Shown: in pieces, positions 1 to 12,200 of the stretch | Layout of the letters: the number at the start of each line of letters is the position of its first letter | Numbering within the stretch: the stretch's first letter is position 1 | Origin: Isoetes taiwanensis | Lineage: Eukaryota; Streptophyta; Lycopodiopsida; Isoetales; Isoetaceae | Assembly: GCA_021234155.1 (NCBI GenBank) | Contig: JAJEKV010000082.1 | Coordinates: 2,225,377 to 2,289,376 of the forward strand | Reading direction: 5' to 3' | DNA: 64,000 nt | The notes under the pieces: generated by a model | What the model saw: only the letters and a program-made list of their open reading frames with translations | Told to the model about the DNA's origin: nothing | Database searches by the model: none | Program-made: the position numbers and the translations under genes

Positions 1-38
1 GGAATTAACAAAGTTGGAGCAAAACCAAGTGTTTTTGG

Positions 39-115
39 CCCCACCCCTCACAGAGTGCGCCCAGACCAATTCGGTTTGCAAACCGATTTGACCCTGGCGC
101 ACTGTGTGAGTGGTC
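39..115. repeat. 77-bp nested palindrome, copy 1
   Basis: The unit has an outer imperfect inverted repeat (CCACCCCTCACAGAGTGCGC against GGCGCACTGTGTGAGTGG) around an inner perfect palindrome CGGTTTGCAAACCG. It recurs 204 bp downstream with only a few changes. The whole unit could fold into one long hairpin. It sits upstream of a TATA-like TATAAGTA at about 491, so it may lie in the U3 part of a decayed LTR; that placement is inference. Confidence 0.75.
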
Positions 116-242
116 GAGCATGGTTTGATGCCAAAAGTTGTCCAAATGTAGAAAGTAAGTATACCATTCAACTCAGCTCACCTTAATTAGTAGGATTTGA
201 ACCCTAGTTTGTAGAAATTGCCCAACCCTAACTCAAATGGAG

Positions 243-319
243 CCCCACCCCTCACAGAGTGCGCCCAGACCAATTCGGTTTGCAAACCAATTCGACCCTA
301 ACGCACTGTGTGAGTGGTC
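243..319. repeat. 77-bp nested palindrome, copy 2
   Basis: Direct repeat of the unit at 39-115, in the same orientation and at exactly 204 bp offset. The inner palindrome has decayed on one side (GCAAACCAATT instead of GCAAACCGATT), while the outer arms are kept. See copy 1 for the structure. Confidence 0.75.
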
Positions 320-608
320 ACACTAAAATTGCCCTAACTTGTCCATACGTTCTCCAAATTAGATGAAATTTGTTGCAATAGGATCCTTAGGATGTACTCT
401 TCAATGTGATTAGCTTGTGATTAGCATAGCAATACCTTAGAATCATAGATTTTCCTAAACCCTAAAATTTCCCAAAATTAGGCTTTTGCCTATAAGTAGA
501 CCACAACCCTCATTTGCACCTTACACCTTTGCTCCACACTCCAAGCCGATTTTTCAGCTCCCAGGGGCGCTCCTTCATCTGTTTGATATCCCCAACAGCT
601 CTAACATC

Positions 609-1740
609 ATGGCAACCATCAACGCTACTCCTTATGACCAGGACATCATGGCTGAATTCCATGCAAAGATAGGTCCTTCTATAGTAGAACTTCCCCCTTG
701 CATAGGATACTTTGCCCCAAGCATGGCCCTTCATACAGCTCTGTAGGACATCCCCAAGATAGATAAATACCTAGAAAATAAGGCCAGCCGCTTGCCCAAT
801 TATATGTCTGTAGCTGTAAATAGGAGGAGATACTCCTTATACACTGCCAGCTGTAGCAATTTTCCTATTCCATAGAGCCCAAACCCAGATAGGAGAACCA
901 TCTGCCCAACCCTTAGAGCTCGAGCCTATGGCCATGGCAGCAGGTGAAGAAGAGCAGATGCTTCTTGAGTACGAGGAGGCAAAGCAGGAGGAAGATGAAG
1001 GACGGCGCCGCATGGGGGAGGACATCGCTGACGCCGACCGGCACAAGAAAGGCAAAGAAGCGGAGCAGAACTTCAAAGCTTTGAAGAGGGGCTGAGAACC
1101 ACGCAGACAACTCCACCACTTGGGCTAGACATCACAAGCTTAACCCCAATAATCATCCAAGGAGAGGCGTGCCTAGGTCTCTACGACATCAAGAACCTCC
1201 CAGAATGCAGGGACAGGGGCTACAGGATAGACGAGCTCGTACATTTCCTACGCCAACAACCGGACCTCGATGACTTCATCGACCAGGAAACACAGGATTT
1301 TTACATCAGCATAAGGGAGGCCCGGACGCATAATCGCCGACATCGACGACATTAGAAGGATTACACGCAGATCGCAGATGATGGCTCAGCAGGAGTTACC
1401 CACAGAGGAGGAGTTTATAGCGATCCACGAGCGGATGGGAATCAGAGGAAAACAACGAGTGCGCTCCTACCCCTGCAACACCAGTCGAACAGGATAGAGG
1501 CAGTATCAACGTAACATCCCCTAAGTCCATGTTCGGTGACTACAGGGAGATGATAGTAGTACCGGTGGACGAATATTCCGGAAAACATAGGGCTGCAATC
1601 AGAACCAGAAAGGAGGCGGGGGAGGCAGAGCACGGCAAAGGACGGAGGAACCGACCTAGCCAACAACCACAGACCACTTAAAGGCAACTCAAAGGAGCGA
1701 TGACATGTGCAATGGAGACGACAACAATTCCAGGCATAGG
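609..1740 (+). pseudogene. Decayed coding segments, probably retroelement-derived
   Basis: A series of plus-strand coding-looking blocks is separated by stops and frame changes. The first opens with ATG at 609 (MATINATPYDQDIMAEFHAK). The second runs from ATG 928 to the stop at 1095 and is rich in Glu, Lys and Arg (EEEQMLLEYEEAKQEEDEG). A third, near 1125-1330, reads GLYDIKNLPECRDRGYRIDE. The composition suits a structural (gag-like) protein, and a TATA-like box lies just upstream. I do not recognise the family. It is not intact and is unlikely to make protein. Nothing in it identifies a lineage, so the link to the Ty3/gypsy remnant at 6.2 kb is only by proximity. Confidence 0.4.
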
Positions 1741-4700
1741 GGAGGCATCTCACAACGAAGCTTCGAAGACATGCAACAATGCCAGACTGCAACAACCAGG
1801 TGATCGTACTCAAGCGATCAACGGCACTACACATCTTCAAACGACACACTGCATGTAGGGATGCTGAGCAGTCACGACGCTCCACATGACAGGTAAATAC
1901 ATTAAGGAGTAGCATTTTCAACTCAAGGATTCACATCGAGGAACGTTCTCCGCGACTTGAAATAACGACCTCAGATCACACAAGAAGGTCAACTATAGTC
2001 ACAACACCTTAAGGAACCCCGGAGTCAAGCAGAACGAGGAAGATGCAGCAAAACCGAAGAATCAAACGTGATTGGAGGAGGGAAAACCCTAAAGAAGTAT
2101 ACACATTTAAGCATATGCTCTTCTATAAATTAGAAAAGTGGATGAATTAAAATCCCAATGTAATTATATATATGTCTATCATAAGATTCAGGTGCTCACA
2201 CATAGTACAAAATTAGGATCATGTTTTAGGGTTTAGTGTTTGCATCAAGAAACTCCATCGCTTCGACTGCCAAAGGATGAAGCAAAGAACCACAGGTATA
2301 GCCAAGAGCAAGTGTCGAATGGAAGAGCAAGTAGAGAGAGAAGACTAGAGCCCAAGCCAAGCTTCAACTCCAGAGACTTTGAGAAGCGGCCACAAGTAGA
2401 AGATCGCTCGTCCAGCACAATGTCAAGATGAGAGATAACGCCAGTCATGTCAAGATTCGTAGCGCTACACCATCTAGATTTTGCACGACGACATCTTCGA
2501 GATACAACTCTTCCTCTAGGAGCAGAGACACTTGACGGCATTATGACATGGGTGCCCTGAACAACAGAAGGAGCATCTTCAAAAGTGCGGCCACGACCTC
2601 AAGCCGACAGACGTCGAGGAATTCTTCGGGACGACCCGACATCAACGAATCAACTGAGGAGGCAACCTCTTGACGACCATAATCCTGCCTTATATGGTGA
2701 TGTTTGTAACATGCATGCCAAATGGAGGTGCACTTAAGAAAGGCTTCATAACAATGGGTTATGACTATGCTCATTCAACAACTAGGTGATGGCTTCGTCA
2801 AGTACTCCTACCAATAATTAGAAGAGAAGAAGCCCAACTTATCTCCGACATGAGGGACCTCAACGCCCAAGATAGAAGTATTCGACACCTTAACGACAAG
2901 GACAACAACCAAAGCACCTTCGGCAAAAAGAGAGTTCAAGATAATAGCCGGGCTATTCAAGGACACGAGCAGGTCTAGGGCAGAAAGTACTTCAATTCAA
3001 GGGTCAAGCTACGCAGATATAAGAGTACATCATCTCCAACAGCAAACCAATCACGGAGAACAGTCATGAGCCTTTACTCGCCAGGAAGATATACATGTAT
3101 TGAGGGACAATGGCCATAAACCAGAAGATGAAGGAATGCTAGTACTTCCACGAGCTCCTTAGATGCAACATGAAGTTCAAAGATCAAGTGCAACTAGAAG
3201 GTACCACAAGACTAGAAGGCAGCATAGCACCGTGGAACGTGATAACGTCTAAGCCATCACATTGAGGAGATCAGACAGGTAAGATGAGAAGCTCGATGGA
3301 GAAGCGAATAGGAGAACCGAGCCAAAGAATCGACGAATCAGCTAGAAACCTCACCAAGCTACGACAACTGGCATGCAACTTCGTGAACCCAAGGATCAAC
3401 GATTTGAAAGGCAACTGATGAAGAGAACAACTCCTTACGAGTCTAGCCAAAGGAATTGCGCACAACTTCAAGGGGCACCTCCAAAGATCTTCAGACATTG
3501 TGAAGGGGAAGCAATTATTGCCCAAGAACAAGATTAAGAAGCATCAACGACCGTCACATCCTCAGTTAGTATGTGAAGCAGAAGCAAGTTGTGCCGCAGC
3601 CGACAGACATTGGAGAGCTCAGACATATCAAAAAGTCTGACAATCGAGCACGAGCTGACGTACAAATAAGAGGATATAGACCTTCAACACCAGCGCACTG
3701 GGAGTACGTGTGCACCTTGAGGGGAGACATCAAGCCTAATAGCTTTAATAGTACTTGTAATCATAATAGTGTAAGCTATATGACTTGCATGCGTATTTCC
3801 CCTTGTTATTCCCTCTCTCTCTCACAGTATAACAGATCAAAGAAAAGAGATGCGGGACAATTGGAAGGCGTGAAGCGAGCAACATCCTCAACACTTGTCT
3901 GTCAACATGTTACAAGACTCGAAGGATGGAGTTGGCACAACAACATCGGATCTAGAGGCATCCTTAGCCGCCAAGATGTTTCTCAACGAAACCACCTTCA
4001 AGCTTTTGAGAAGTAACATAGAAGATTTCAAGTGGTCAACTACGCCTCTAATGAAGAAAGTTGACCTCTACATCGAAGAGGAGCTCAGAGTCACAAGCAA
4101 GAAGGCAACGAGTGGATGAGATCATATAGTCGAGTATGATAGGCTTATGGATGATGACATCCATGATGGGAGTGGAAGGCATTTCTAGTTTTTCTCATGA
4201 AGGGATTGTCCCAAGTTGAGCCAAGCGTCAACGATTGGGAAGGAAATGCATAGGAGTAACTAAAATTATACATGATTGTTAACAGACATCCAACATATTG
4301 AAACCACTTGGTGAGACTGGTCACCTCGCTAAGAAGGAATCATTACTAGGATAATTGTTGACCATGTATAAAGCTAGTACTTCCAAGGAATAATCCAATC
4401 GAATGAAAAGAAATAATCTAACAAGTCCGGCCAACTTGTTATGATGACGTCAATTCAATTGATAGGAATATTCCAAGAGAGTAAATAACTAAGAAAGGGG
4501 GATATTTAGAATATAAAATTGAATAATACATGAAAGGTATATCTAAAAATAAGAAGTACATTAATCACATAGTCTTTTGAGGCAAAAGGAATTGTCATGA
4601 TGATAAAACCTTGCAATTTAGAATTGTTCTAAATAATTCAATAACTCATCGCTTAGGGATAGATATGTTAAACATGATGGCTGCATCCATCATAGATGAT

Positions 4701-5977
4701 TAAATATGTTAGCTAAGGCTAGTAAATTAATGTGTTAGATAAGAAGCATATAACCTCTTAAGGTAAATAGAATAGCTAAGATGTTATGACAACATCAAGT
4801 AAGGGGATAGGATACATTCAGGTGTAGGACCATTTTCTTATGAAGAAAGTGGGGGCTCAATCTTAGGACTGGACCTACCTACATCTTAGGGATTGAATCG
4901 CCATCAAATTAGTAGACCCTTAGAATAGAGTTCCTCCCGCAAGTCATAGAGCGTAAGATGGATAGATGCTTAATGTCTATGTGTCCTTCAACATGCAAGA
5001 TTGACGCGGTAGCCAACTGCACTAAAGCGGGGGAGCAAATAAATGGAAGCAATACAACGGCCAAGTCGTCTCCAAATTAGTCGGCACCGGCTCAATGGGG
5101 AGATGTATTCTAGCCTTAGCGGGTGCGACAATTAAGGTGGGGAGAGGCTTTGCATCTAAGTGTAGATAGAATGCATCATGGGGAAAGCATTCGCATCTAG
5201 GAATGAGCTAGTAGCCTAGCTCTTAATTAAATTATTCAGGGTTGTGAACCCCGTATAACTACATAAATTATAATCTAAGTATACTATTATGCAGGGCATT
5301 GATAGTACTCCGTGAGGGCATGTATCATAAGCTTTAATGTCTTGTTGATAAATTATATGTTCATAATAACTGCATAGATAGTTTTGTCTTGTGTAGATAT
5401 CTCGGTATCGAGATAAAGTAAGATAATAATTACATAAAATCTTAGTTAAGCCTTCGCAAGGATGTAATTCCTTCCAAAGGCATAGGGTCTTGACAAATAT
5501 AATAAGAATTTGTCTATCTTCTCATAAGTATAGCAACTATAAAGTATATACATATAAGGTTGATACATCACCAATCAAGTAGCGAGCGAGATTCACATGC
5601 TCAACACTTGGATCCGATGATATAAACCCTAGCCATATGATAAATAATTAAAATACTTTTCAAAATAAGTATTGCCTCGATAATTGTATGATGACATATC
5701 TTAAAGGTCGTAAAGTTATCATATAACAGTTAATTATTAAATATAATACTATTGGAAGCAATATATCCAATACTATTATAATGATAGTATAAAAATATTA
5801 CCGTAAGGTAATTAACATAATTGCATGCATTAAGGGAAGTCCAGCAGGATCATGCAGGGGTCCAAGACTATAATATTTAATTAAGGCGTTAACAGATGCT
5901 AGCCGACATGCAACAGTTGGTGGAGGAAGTACGAAGATATCCTCTAGCAACAAGACGCCGGCAGAAGAGCATAGCGA
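1741..5977. other. No gene seen; old repeat debris
   Basis: Open frames here are short and lack recognisable motifs. From about 4200 to 5960 the sequence is AT-rich and stop-dense. The small palindrome TATCTCGGTATCGAGATA lies near 5398. The likely content is the body of a decayed LTR element, since a Ty3/gypsy integrase end follows downstream, but I cannot trace pol domains in it. Confidence 0.5.
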
Positions 5978-6155
5978 CAAGCTCTGCATCGACAATTGCA
6001 TAGATGAAGCTCTGCATCGGCGGTTAGGCTGAAGCTCTGCATCGGCGGTTAGGCTGAAGCTCTGCGTCGGCGATTAGGCGGAAGCTCTGCATCGGCGATT
6101 ACAGCATCGGCGATCAGGGGACAATTGCTGAAGCTCTGCATCGACAATTGCAAGA
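5978..6155 (+). repeat. 25-bp tandem repeat array
   Basis: Units of about 25 bp (GAAGCTCTGCATCGGCGGTT followed by AGGCT) start at 6006, 6031, 6056 and 6081. Diverged or partial units lie on both sides (near 5979 and 6130), where the second half reads TCGACAATTGCA. The array directly precedes the Ty3/gypsy remnant. Confidence 0.85.
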
Positions 6156-6158
6156 AGC

Positions 6159-6530
6159 TTGCTCCAAGGTGCGCTGGACCAATCCTATAAGTTGGACCTG
6201 CCAGCACACTTGAAGATCCATAGTGTTTTCCAAGTAAGTCCCCTAAAGAAACACAGTCCTAATCCAGAGGAAGTATTGGAGACACCAAAGTTACTGGAAA
6301 TGATGGACGATCACCTTGAGATTGTTCCAGAGGTTCTTCTTGTCAGATCCTATAAGAAGACAAGAAGATCTCAATTCTCCAATACCTAGTGAAAGGGACA
6401 CTTACCAGTGGAAGACACTACGTGGGCACTACAAATAGATCTTGAGAAGCAGTACCCACAACTTATGGAGCAATGCAAAGGTCGGCTCGTCACCGAAGTA
6501 GTCGACACCGACCCGATAGAGAGTGGAAGG
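6159..6530 (+). pseudogene. Ty3/gypsy integrase C-terminus and chromodomain remnant
   Basis: The open frame reads YKLDLPAHLKIHSVFQVSPL, which matches the well-known end of Ty3/gypsy integrases (YxLxLPxxxxIHxVFHVSxLK). About 40 residues later the frame shows PEVLLVRSYKKTRRSQ, and then, after a frame change near 6385, KGHLPVEDTTWA. Together these are the core of a chromodomain of the chromovirus branch (xxVKWKGxPxxDxTWE). In the family, integrase joins element DNA to chromatin and the chromodomain guides site choice. No ATG, no upstream reverse transcriptase and at least one frameshift show a dead fragment. LTR ends were not located. Confidence 0.8.
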
Positions 6531-6797
6531 TAGATTAAAAAGTCTACTTCTGTCCCACGGAAGTAGACGACCTTGAGAGATAAGAGGTCATTCAGGCATG
6601 CATTGATAGGAAAGCACCTTAATTGGTCAATGCCTACTACGGGGAGGACCCTATCCTTCACGCCCAAATACGGGAAGGACCCTATCCTCCACGCCTCAGG
6701 CAACTAAAGGTGTAGGCATGAGTTGGCATCCTAGGCATGATAGGGCGCTGTCTCCACGGCCACGATACACATCACGAAATCATAGGAAAACCTTAGT

Positions 6798-6814
6798 GAA
6801 AAGCGTACAAAAAC
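6798..6814 (+). repeat. Target-site duplication, left end of L1-A
   Basis: The 17-bp GAAAAGCGTACAAAAAC is repeated without change at 13415-13431. It marks the 5' boundary of the L1-type element and shows insertion by target-primed reverse transcription. Confidence 0.93.
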
Positions 6815-6890
6815 GAACGGTGATAGAAGAAAAAATGAACGTTGGCGCTCCTCCAGTCCGCCTTGGGAAACGTGCGAAGCCTGAGCCTCG

Positions 6891-7280
6891 ATGGATGAGT
6901 CCTTGTTAGAGGATGTTCTCCAGAGTCTTGGGCTTCCCCAGATCCCAGTGGGCCATGATGTGACAGTCGAGGCAATTAGGATTCTTCTTAGTTTAGCGTA
7001 CAATAATCAATCGAGAGTAGGATTCAGTAGAACGTCAGTTGGCAGTCACTTCCTTAGCATTCTGTGTTTTGACAGATTAGGATCTCTTAGGATTTCTGCT
7101 CATAATACCGGATATTTGGCACTAGGGAACCGATTCCCCAGAAATTTCTTTCATCTCAGTATTCCCATAGATTTTGGTGCCGAGCCTCTTGTACGGTGGG
7201 CTCTGTTCTTCGATTTGCAACCAGCAGAAAGCTTTGAAGACTTAGATATCTTGGTTTGGAGGTTTCAAGTTGCCAACTAG
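6891..7280 (+). CDS. Small leader ORF of L1-A (129 aa, doubtful)
   Basis: An ATG-started 129-codon frame lies in the 5' leader of the LINE and stops 8 bp before the ATG of the next ORF. The product has no motif that I recognise; it begins MDESLLEDVLQSLGLPQIP and is fairly hydrophobic in the middle. It could be a real upstream ORF or chance open sequence within a 5' UTR. The second L1 in the window also has a leader ORF, but the two proteins do not resemble each other by eye. Confidence 0.3.
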   Translation: MDESLLEDVLQSLGLPQIPVGHDVTVEAIRILLSLAYNNQSRVGFSRTSVGSHFLSILCFDRLGSLRISAHNTGYLALGNRFPRNFFHLSIPIDFGAEPLVRWALFFDLQPAESFEDLDILVWRFQVAN

Positions 7281-7288
7281 CAGAAGCG

Positions 7289-7957
7289 ATGGAAGGCAAA
7301 GCAGGGAAGAGCGGTTATGTCAGACCAAAACAGGGAACTGAAGAGGCAAGAGTGGAGGATGAGGAGTGGACGCAGATCTTTTGGTTAGAGGACAAAAGGG
7401 ATGAAACTTGGAAAAGCCTTAAAGAAATATATATCGCCTTCTATATCATCAAAGATCAACAGAGGGCTGCTGCCGTATGCATGGGAGTGCAAGAAGATGG
7501 TCGGGTTGTGGCGGGACTAAAGAAATATGATGAAATTGAGAAGGATTACCTTGAGGGAAGGGCGGGAGACAGAGATTGGGTGTGGAACATGCTAGAAATA
7601 GCCCAGTCGATTGATCATTCTCTGTATAAGCTGATCACAGTTAAACAAGGGCATACTGAGGAAGACTGTTGTAGTTTGAAGAACAATATCTTCAGGAATT
7701 CCATGGATGAAATGCTCAATAAAGCGAAGAAGATAGCAGTTAAACTTGATAGCCTGAAATGGACTTCCAAGGCGAGTGTGAAACTAATTAAACGATGGGA
7801 GGATGCGGAAGATCATGTAATAGAATGGCATAAGCGTCAGTTTAAAGCCTCTCTCCCAAGTAACACCTCTTTCTTGGAGCAAATTTCTACTTCCCTTGAA
7901 ACCTATCAACTCAACTTAAAAAAAGGGGGACTCAAGGAATGTTGCATCAGAGAGTAA
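7289..7957 (+). CDS. Upstream ORF of L1-A, acidic helical protein (222 aa)
   Basis: I chose the ATG at 7289; the frame is open slightly further upstream but only through a TTG. The product is rich in Lys, Glu and Asp with long predicted helices (DEMLNKAKKIAVKLDSLKW), has a Trp-rich middle and resembles no domain that I know. It ends 28 bp before the ATG of ORF1 in the same element. Its length, clean frame and place suggest a true extra LINE ORF, perhaps the N-terminal part of an ORF1 split in two in this lineage. Whether it is translated separately is not known. Confidence 0.55.
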   Translation: MEGKAGKSGYVRPKQGTEEARVEDEEWTQIFWLEDKRDETWKSLKEIYIAFYIIKDQQRAAAVCMGVQEDGRVVAGLKKYDEIEKDYLEGRAGDRDWVWNMLEIAQSIDHSLYKLITVKQGHTEEDCCSLKNNIFRNSMDEMLNKAKKIAVKLDSLKWTSKASVKLIKRWEDAEDHVIEWHKRQFKASLPSNTSFLEQISTSLETYQLNLKKGGLKECCIRE

Positions 7958-7985
7958 CGGATTCTTCAACCCTGTTGAAGTGGAG

Positions 7986-9221
7986 ATGTGTGGGTGCCAA
8001 AACTGCAAAACCATTAAGGAAAATAGACTTCACAGCACAAGCACCAAGGTGGGGGACCTCAAAATTCGAAACAGAATTCCGGTGATGGGCAAAAGTGATT
8101 CGGCAAAAGGTCTGACTACCCCTGTTTCTTATAAAAATGCTTTGTTAAAAAATGATTCTTTGGATAGCTCTAAGGAAAAGCACAGAAAAATATGTCAGGA
8201 AAAGGGACCGGAAAAAGATTTCATTGACCTTTATTCCATATCTGATCCCTCTGCTTATGACAATTTCTCGAAGAAAGCCTTCCTTATTCACTTTCCCAGG
8301 AAGTGTCTGACCATCACTGAGGTCAAGATGTGGGTCACTAAAGCCCAAAATATCCCTATCATGTCTATTCTTAAGCTGGATAACAGAACCTTCCAAATTG
8401 TTTGCAGAGATGAGGTTTGTGTTAACCTAATTCTGAAAAGGAAAATTGATTGTATAAATTACCAGCCTTTTTATATTATGAGGTGGAGTCCCGATTACAT
8501 TCCTAATAAGCTTGAGAACATCTACATCACCACTTGGGTCACTCTCCCCAACCTTCCCCCTGTTTTCTGGACCAACTCTCACCTCAAGGCTATATCTAAG
8601 GAATTAGGGGATACCATTGATATTAATATTCCTCAAACGAATTATCCTTCTATATGTATCTCCAAAAAAGTTAACTCTAACTGGAGAAGGGAAATCAAGG
8701 TAAAGACTGGCCCTGAAGACTTTCTGAGCCTCAAGGTCAACTATTCTAAAATGCCAGTCCTACCTTCAGGGGAAGACTCTGACAAAGGAAAGAACGTCCC
8801 CCAAAAGGAGCAGAGCAGACAAATTTGGGTTCCTGTGACCCGAGAAAAGGGGGAATCCAGTGCTACAGAAGAAAAGGGGAAGTACCAGGAAACACTGATC
8901 CCCACTCGAAATATCGACCAAACCAGCATAAACTTGGATCAGAACCTTGTCTTAACCTTAAATAATGTGAATTTCTCTGTTAAAATTGACACAAATAGGT
9001 TCAGCTTAGTGCTTCCAGAGAAAATATCTGAGAGCTTTATGGAGAGCAGAATTTGGAACTTGAATCACAATGAGGAAGAGGTCACTATGGATAAAAAGCA
9101 GGATTGGCAAATTGTTACAAGGAAAAAAGGCAGGGGTAAGAAGAAAATATATTTGGGGCCTACCAGAACCAGCCCAAGAAAGATACAGGATGGTAGGACA
9201 TCAGGTAAGTTTATGTACTAA
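7986..9221 (+). CDS. LINE ORF1 nucleic-acid-binding protein (L1-A)
   Basis: The 411-residue product starts at ATG 7986 (MCGCQNCKTIKENRLHS); a GTG two codons earlier is less likely. The central part reads like the DUF4283/RRM-like fold of plant LINE ORF1 proteins: KKAFLIHFPRKCLTITEVKM, then PFYIMRWSPDYIP, then ITTWVTLPNLPPVFWTNSHL. The C-terminal third is Lys/Glu-rich and basic at the end (KKGRGKKKIYLGP), suited to RNA binding. In the family, ORF1 protein coats the element RNA in a cytoplasmic particle. No CCHC knuckle is visible. Its stop codon overlaps the ORF2 start (TAATG), implying coupled reinitiation. Confidence 0.87.
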   Translation: MCGCQNCKTIKENRLHSTSTKVGDLKIRNRIPVMGKSDSAKGLTTPVSYKNALLKNDSLDSSKEKHRKICQEKGPEKDFIDLYSISDPSAYDNFSKKAFLIHFPRKCLTITEVKMWVTKAQNIPIMSILKLDNRTFQIVCRDEVCVNLILKRKIDCINYQPFYIMRWSPDYIPNKLENIYITTWVTLPNLPPVFWTNSHLKAISKELGDTIDINIPQTNYPSICISKKVNSNWRREIKVKTGPEDFLSLKVNYSKMPVLPSGEDSDKGKNVPQKEQSRQIWVPVTREKGESSATEEKGKYQETLIPTRNIDQTSINLDQNLVLTLNNVNFSVKIDTNRFSLVLPEKISESFMESRIWNLNHNEEEVTMDKKQDWQIVTRKKGRGKKKIYLGPTRTSPRKIQDGRTSGKFMY

Positions 9222-12200
9222 TGGATAGGTCCTTAAGTTGTATTACCTGGAATTTACAGGGGATTAATAGTATAATCAAAAGGGAGCGGTTAAAGGTATG
9301 TATTCTTTCTCTCAACCCTGACATTCTCTTTCTTCAGGAGCATAAGATACACGACATCCAGCATGAATCTATTATTAGAAAGACTCTCCCTATTGGATAT
9401 AGTCTATGGTCCATTCCTGCTCAGGAATCTTCTGCTGGCATTGCTATAATTTGGAGGGATAGTCTTAATCTAACTGACCCTTATATGGTTAGTGACAGAG
9501 AAGGTAGGTGGCAAATTCTGAGATGTAATATGAAGAATGTAAGGTTAGCCTTTGTAAACATCTATGCTTATAATAATCCTGGGGATAGGATTAAGGTTTG
9601 GACCAAAGTTAAGAACAGCTTGGATAACATTGATTATGATGAATGTATCATGGGAGGTGATATGAACATGGTGACCAACGGTTACATGAGGAATAAAAAC
9701 TTCAGGCCCCTGTTGCCCCAGGAAAGTAACATTTGGAGTAACCTCTTGCAGTCCCATCACCTTATTCTAGCTATAACTAAGCCTAATGATTTTAGTTGGA
9801 CAGATAAAAGGGTGGACCCCATTTGGTGTTTACATGATAGATTTTACATCTCAGAGAACCTTTGGAATAACAGCAACAGAGTGGAGAATATGAAGGGCTA
9901 TACCTTATCTGATCATTTCCCCCAGAAAATTATTATCTCGGCCCAAGATCAAAATAGGAGGAGAAAAACGTACTTTAAGTTAAATACCACTCTTCTTGAT
10001 CACACTGATTTTATGGTTAAGCTCCAGGAGGTGCTTGATAGATACCCGAAGCCCCCTGGCAATTTTGGATGGATGGATTGGTGGGTTAGAGTTTCTAAGG
10101 CAATTAAAAACTGGCTAAAAGAATGGGGGAAGGAAATCCATCACCAGAAGATGGCCAACCTAAATAATCTTAGGGATCTTCTTCCTCATGCTTCTGGGGA
10201 TCATCAGGAACAAATCAGGAAGGAAATTGAGAAGGAGGAAATCAGAATAGCTAAAGGTTGGAAGCTTAAATCCAAAATTAGAGAAATAAAGGAGGATGAG
10301 AGATGCAACTCCAAATTTTTCTTCATTAAGGCTAAAGGTAGAGTTAAGAGAAACCATATCTTTGAGATTATGGTTGGAGATGATCTAATCTCAAATGAAG
10401 AAAACATTAAAAGGGCTGCAGCCAGTCATTTCGCTAATGTTATGGGTACTAATCAGGACTGTCATCCTGGCAATATGGTTAACTTTATTAATCTCCAAGC
10501 AAAAGTTAGCAATGAGCATAATAGGGAACTGGAGAAATGCTTCAGTAATATTGAGCTGTATAGTATAGTAAAGGAGATGGAGAATGGCAAGACTCCTGGA
10601 CCTGATGGTCTGCCAGTTGAGTTTTTCAAGAAAGCATGGCCTATCCTGGGTGACAGTATCACATATTTAGCAAATGAGTTCAGACAGCAGAAATGTTTGG
10701 ATGCTAGAATTAACACTAGCCTTATCGCTCTTATCCCTAAGAATGACATGCCAAGTAGCTTTTCAGATTACAGACCTATCTCCCTCTCTAATGTGATTTA
10801 TAAGATTATTTCTGGTTCTATTGCTGCCAGACTCAAGCCTGTCCTTGAGAGTATTATTAGCTCCTCCCAATCGGCTTATTTGAGGGATAGGTACATTTTG
10901 GATAATGTGGTTACAGCCATTTTGGGATTGAATTGGGCCAAAGATTCAGGTCAAGATATTGCCCTCATTAAACTCGACATTACTAAGGCTTTTGATATGG
11001 TGAGTTGGAATTTTCTGCTTCAATGCTGCAGTGCTCTTGGTTTCTCTGAAGAGGTAATTAATATCTTTTATGCTATTCTAAATAATTCTCGTTCCTCAGT
11101 CCTTATCAATGGTGAGTGCAGTCCATTCTTTCCCTTGAAAAGGGGTGTGAAACAGGGCTGTCCCTTAGCCCCTTTTCTATTTCTAATTGTCATGGAAGCT
11201 TTGCACAGCAGACTTGAGGAAGCCAAGAATACTAATATGATCCAAGGACTCTCTCTACCTGACAATAATATTACAGATCAAATTCTAAATGGACACTTTG
11301 CAGACGACACTTTCCTCATGGTTTCTATGGATGCAAATTCGATCCTGAACACTCAAACTATTTTGGATCAGTTTGGAGCAGTTTCGGGTTGTAAGATTAA
11401 CCGGACCAAATCAAGGGTGATGGCAAGAAATCAGGTAAAGGGAGTGCAAACAGCTGCCCTCCTGGACTGTAAGTATGACCCTCCCACTCTTAAATCAAAG
11501 ATTCTTGGTATTCCCTTTGCTATTAGGAGTAGTCCCTCTGATATTTGGGAGGGTATTATTGACAAGTTTCAAAGAAAAGTTGATAGCTTAAACTCTAAGT
11601 ATTTGTCTAAAAATGGGAGGGCCATCATAGCTAATTTTGTTATCTCTTCTTCCCATGTTTACCAGTCTTCTGTTATACTTGCTCCCAAGAAAGTCTCTTC
11701 TAAGCTTCAAAGTATTATTGGGAGATTTATCTCTGCAGGTCAAAACAGAAGATGTTGGACACCTGTATCCATGGAAGAATGCTGCAAGAAAAAGAGAGAT
11801 GGTGGCCTAGGTGTTATTAATATTGAGAAGCAGGGAATTGCTCTCACAGCCAAGTATTTTTATAAAGCTGCCTATGGTCAGATAAAGCACCCTATTTCCA
11901 TTATTATCCAGCACTATATTAATAAGTGCCATCCTTTTGGCTGGAGACAAATTAAAATGCACCTCCCCCATTCCATCTATTTTCCTTTTACTGTCCCCAA
12001 CTCTACTCCTGGTATTCTTAAGAAGTGGATTAAAGCCTGGATCCAAGTTAGAGGTATGTATACTTGGAAGGAAGGATTGTCGATGGATCAAACCATTTTT
12101 TGGAACCCAGCCCTGATTACTAACAATGGGAACTTGTGTTTAGCTTGTCACTTTCCAGATCAGGTTAAAAAATGGGGTCTTAAGGGCATCACTTATGTGC

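Noticed and set aside
6718-6909. Plus-strand 63-codon frame at the L1-A boundary
   Set aside because: It spans the target-site duplication, so it mixes host and element sequence.
10160-10749. Minus-strand frames across the LINE RT region
   Set aside because: Shadows of the intact plus-strand ORF2 of L1-A.
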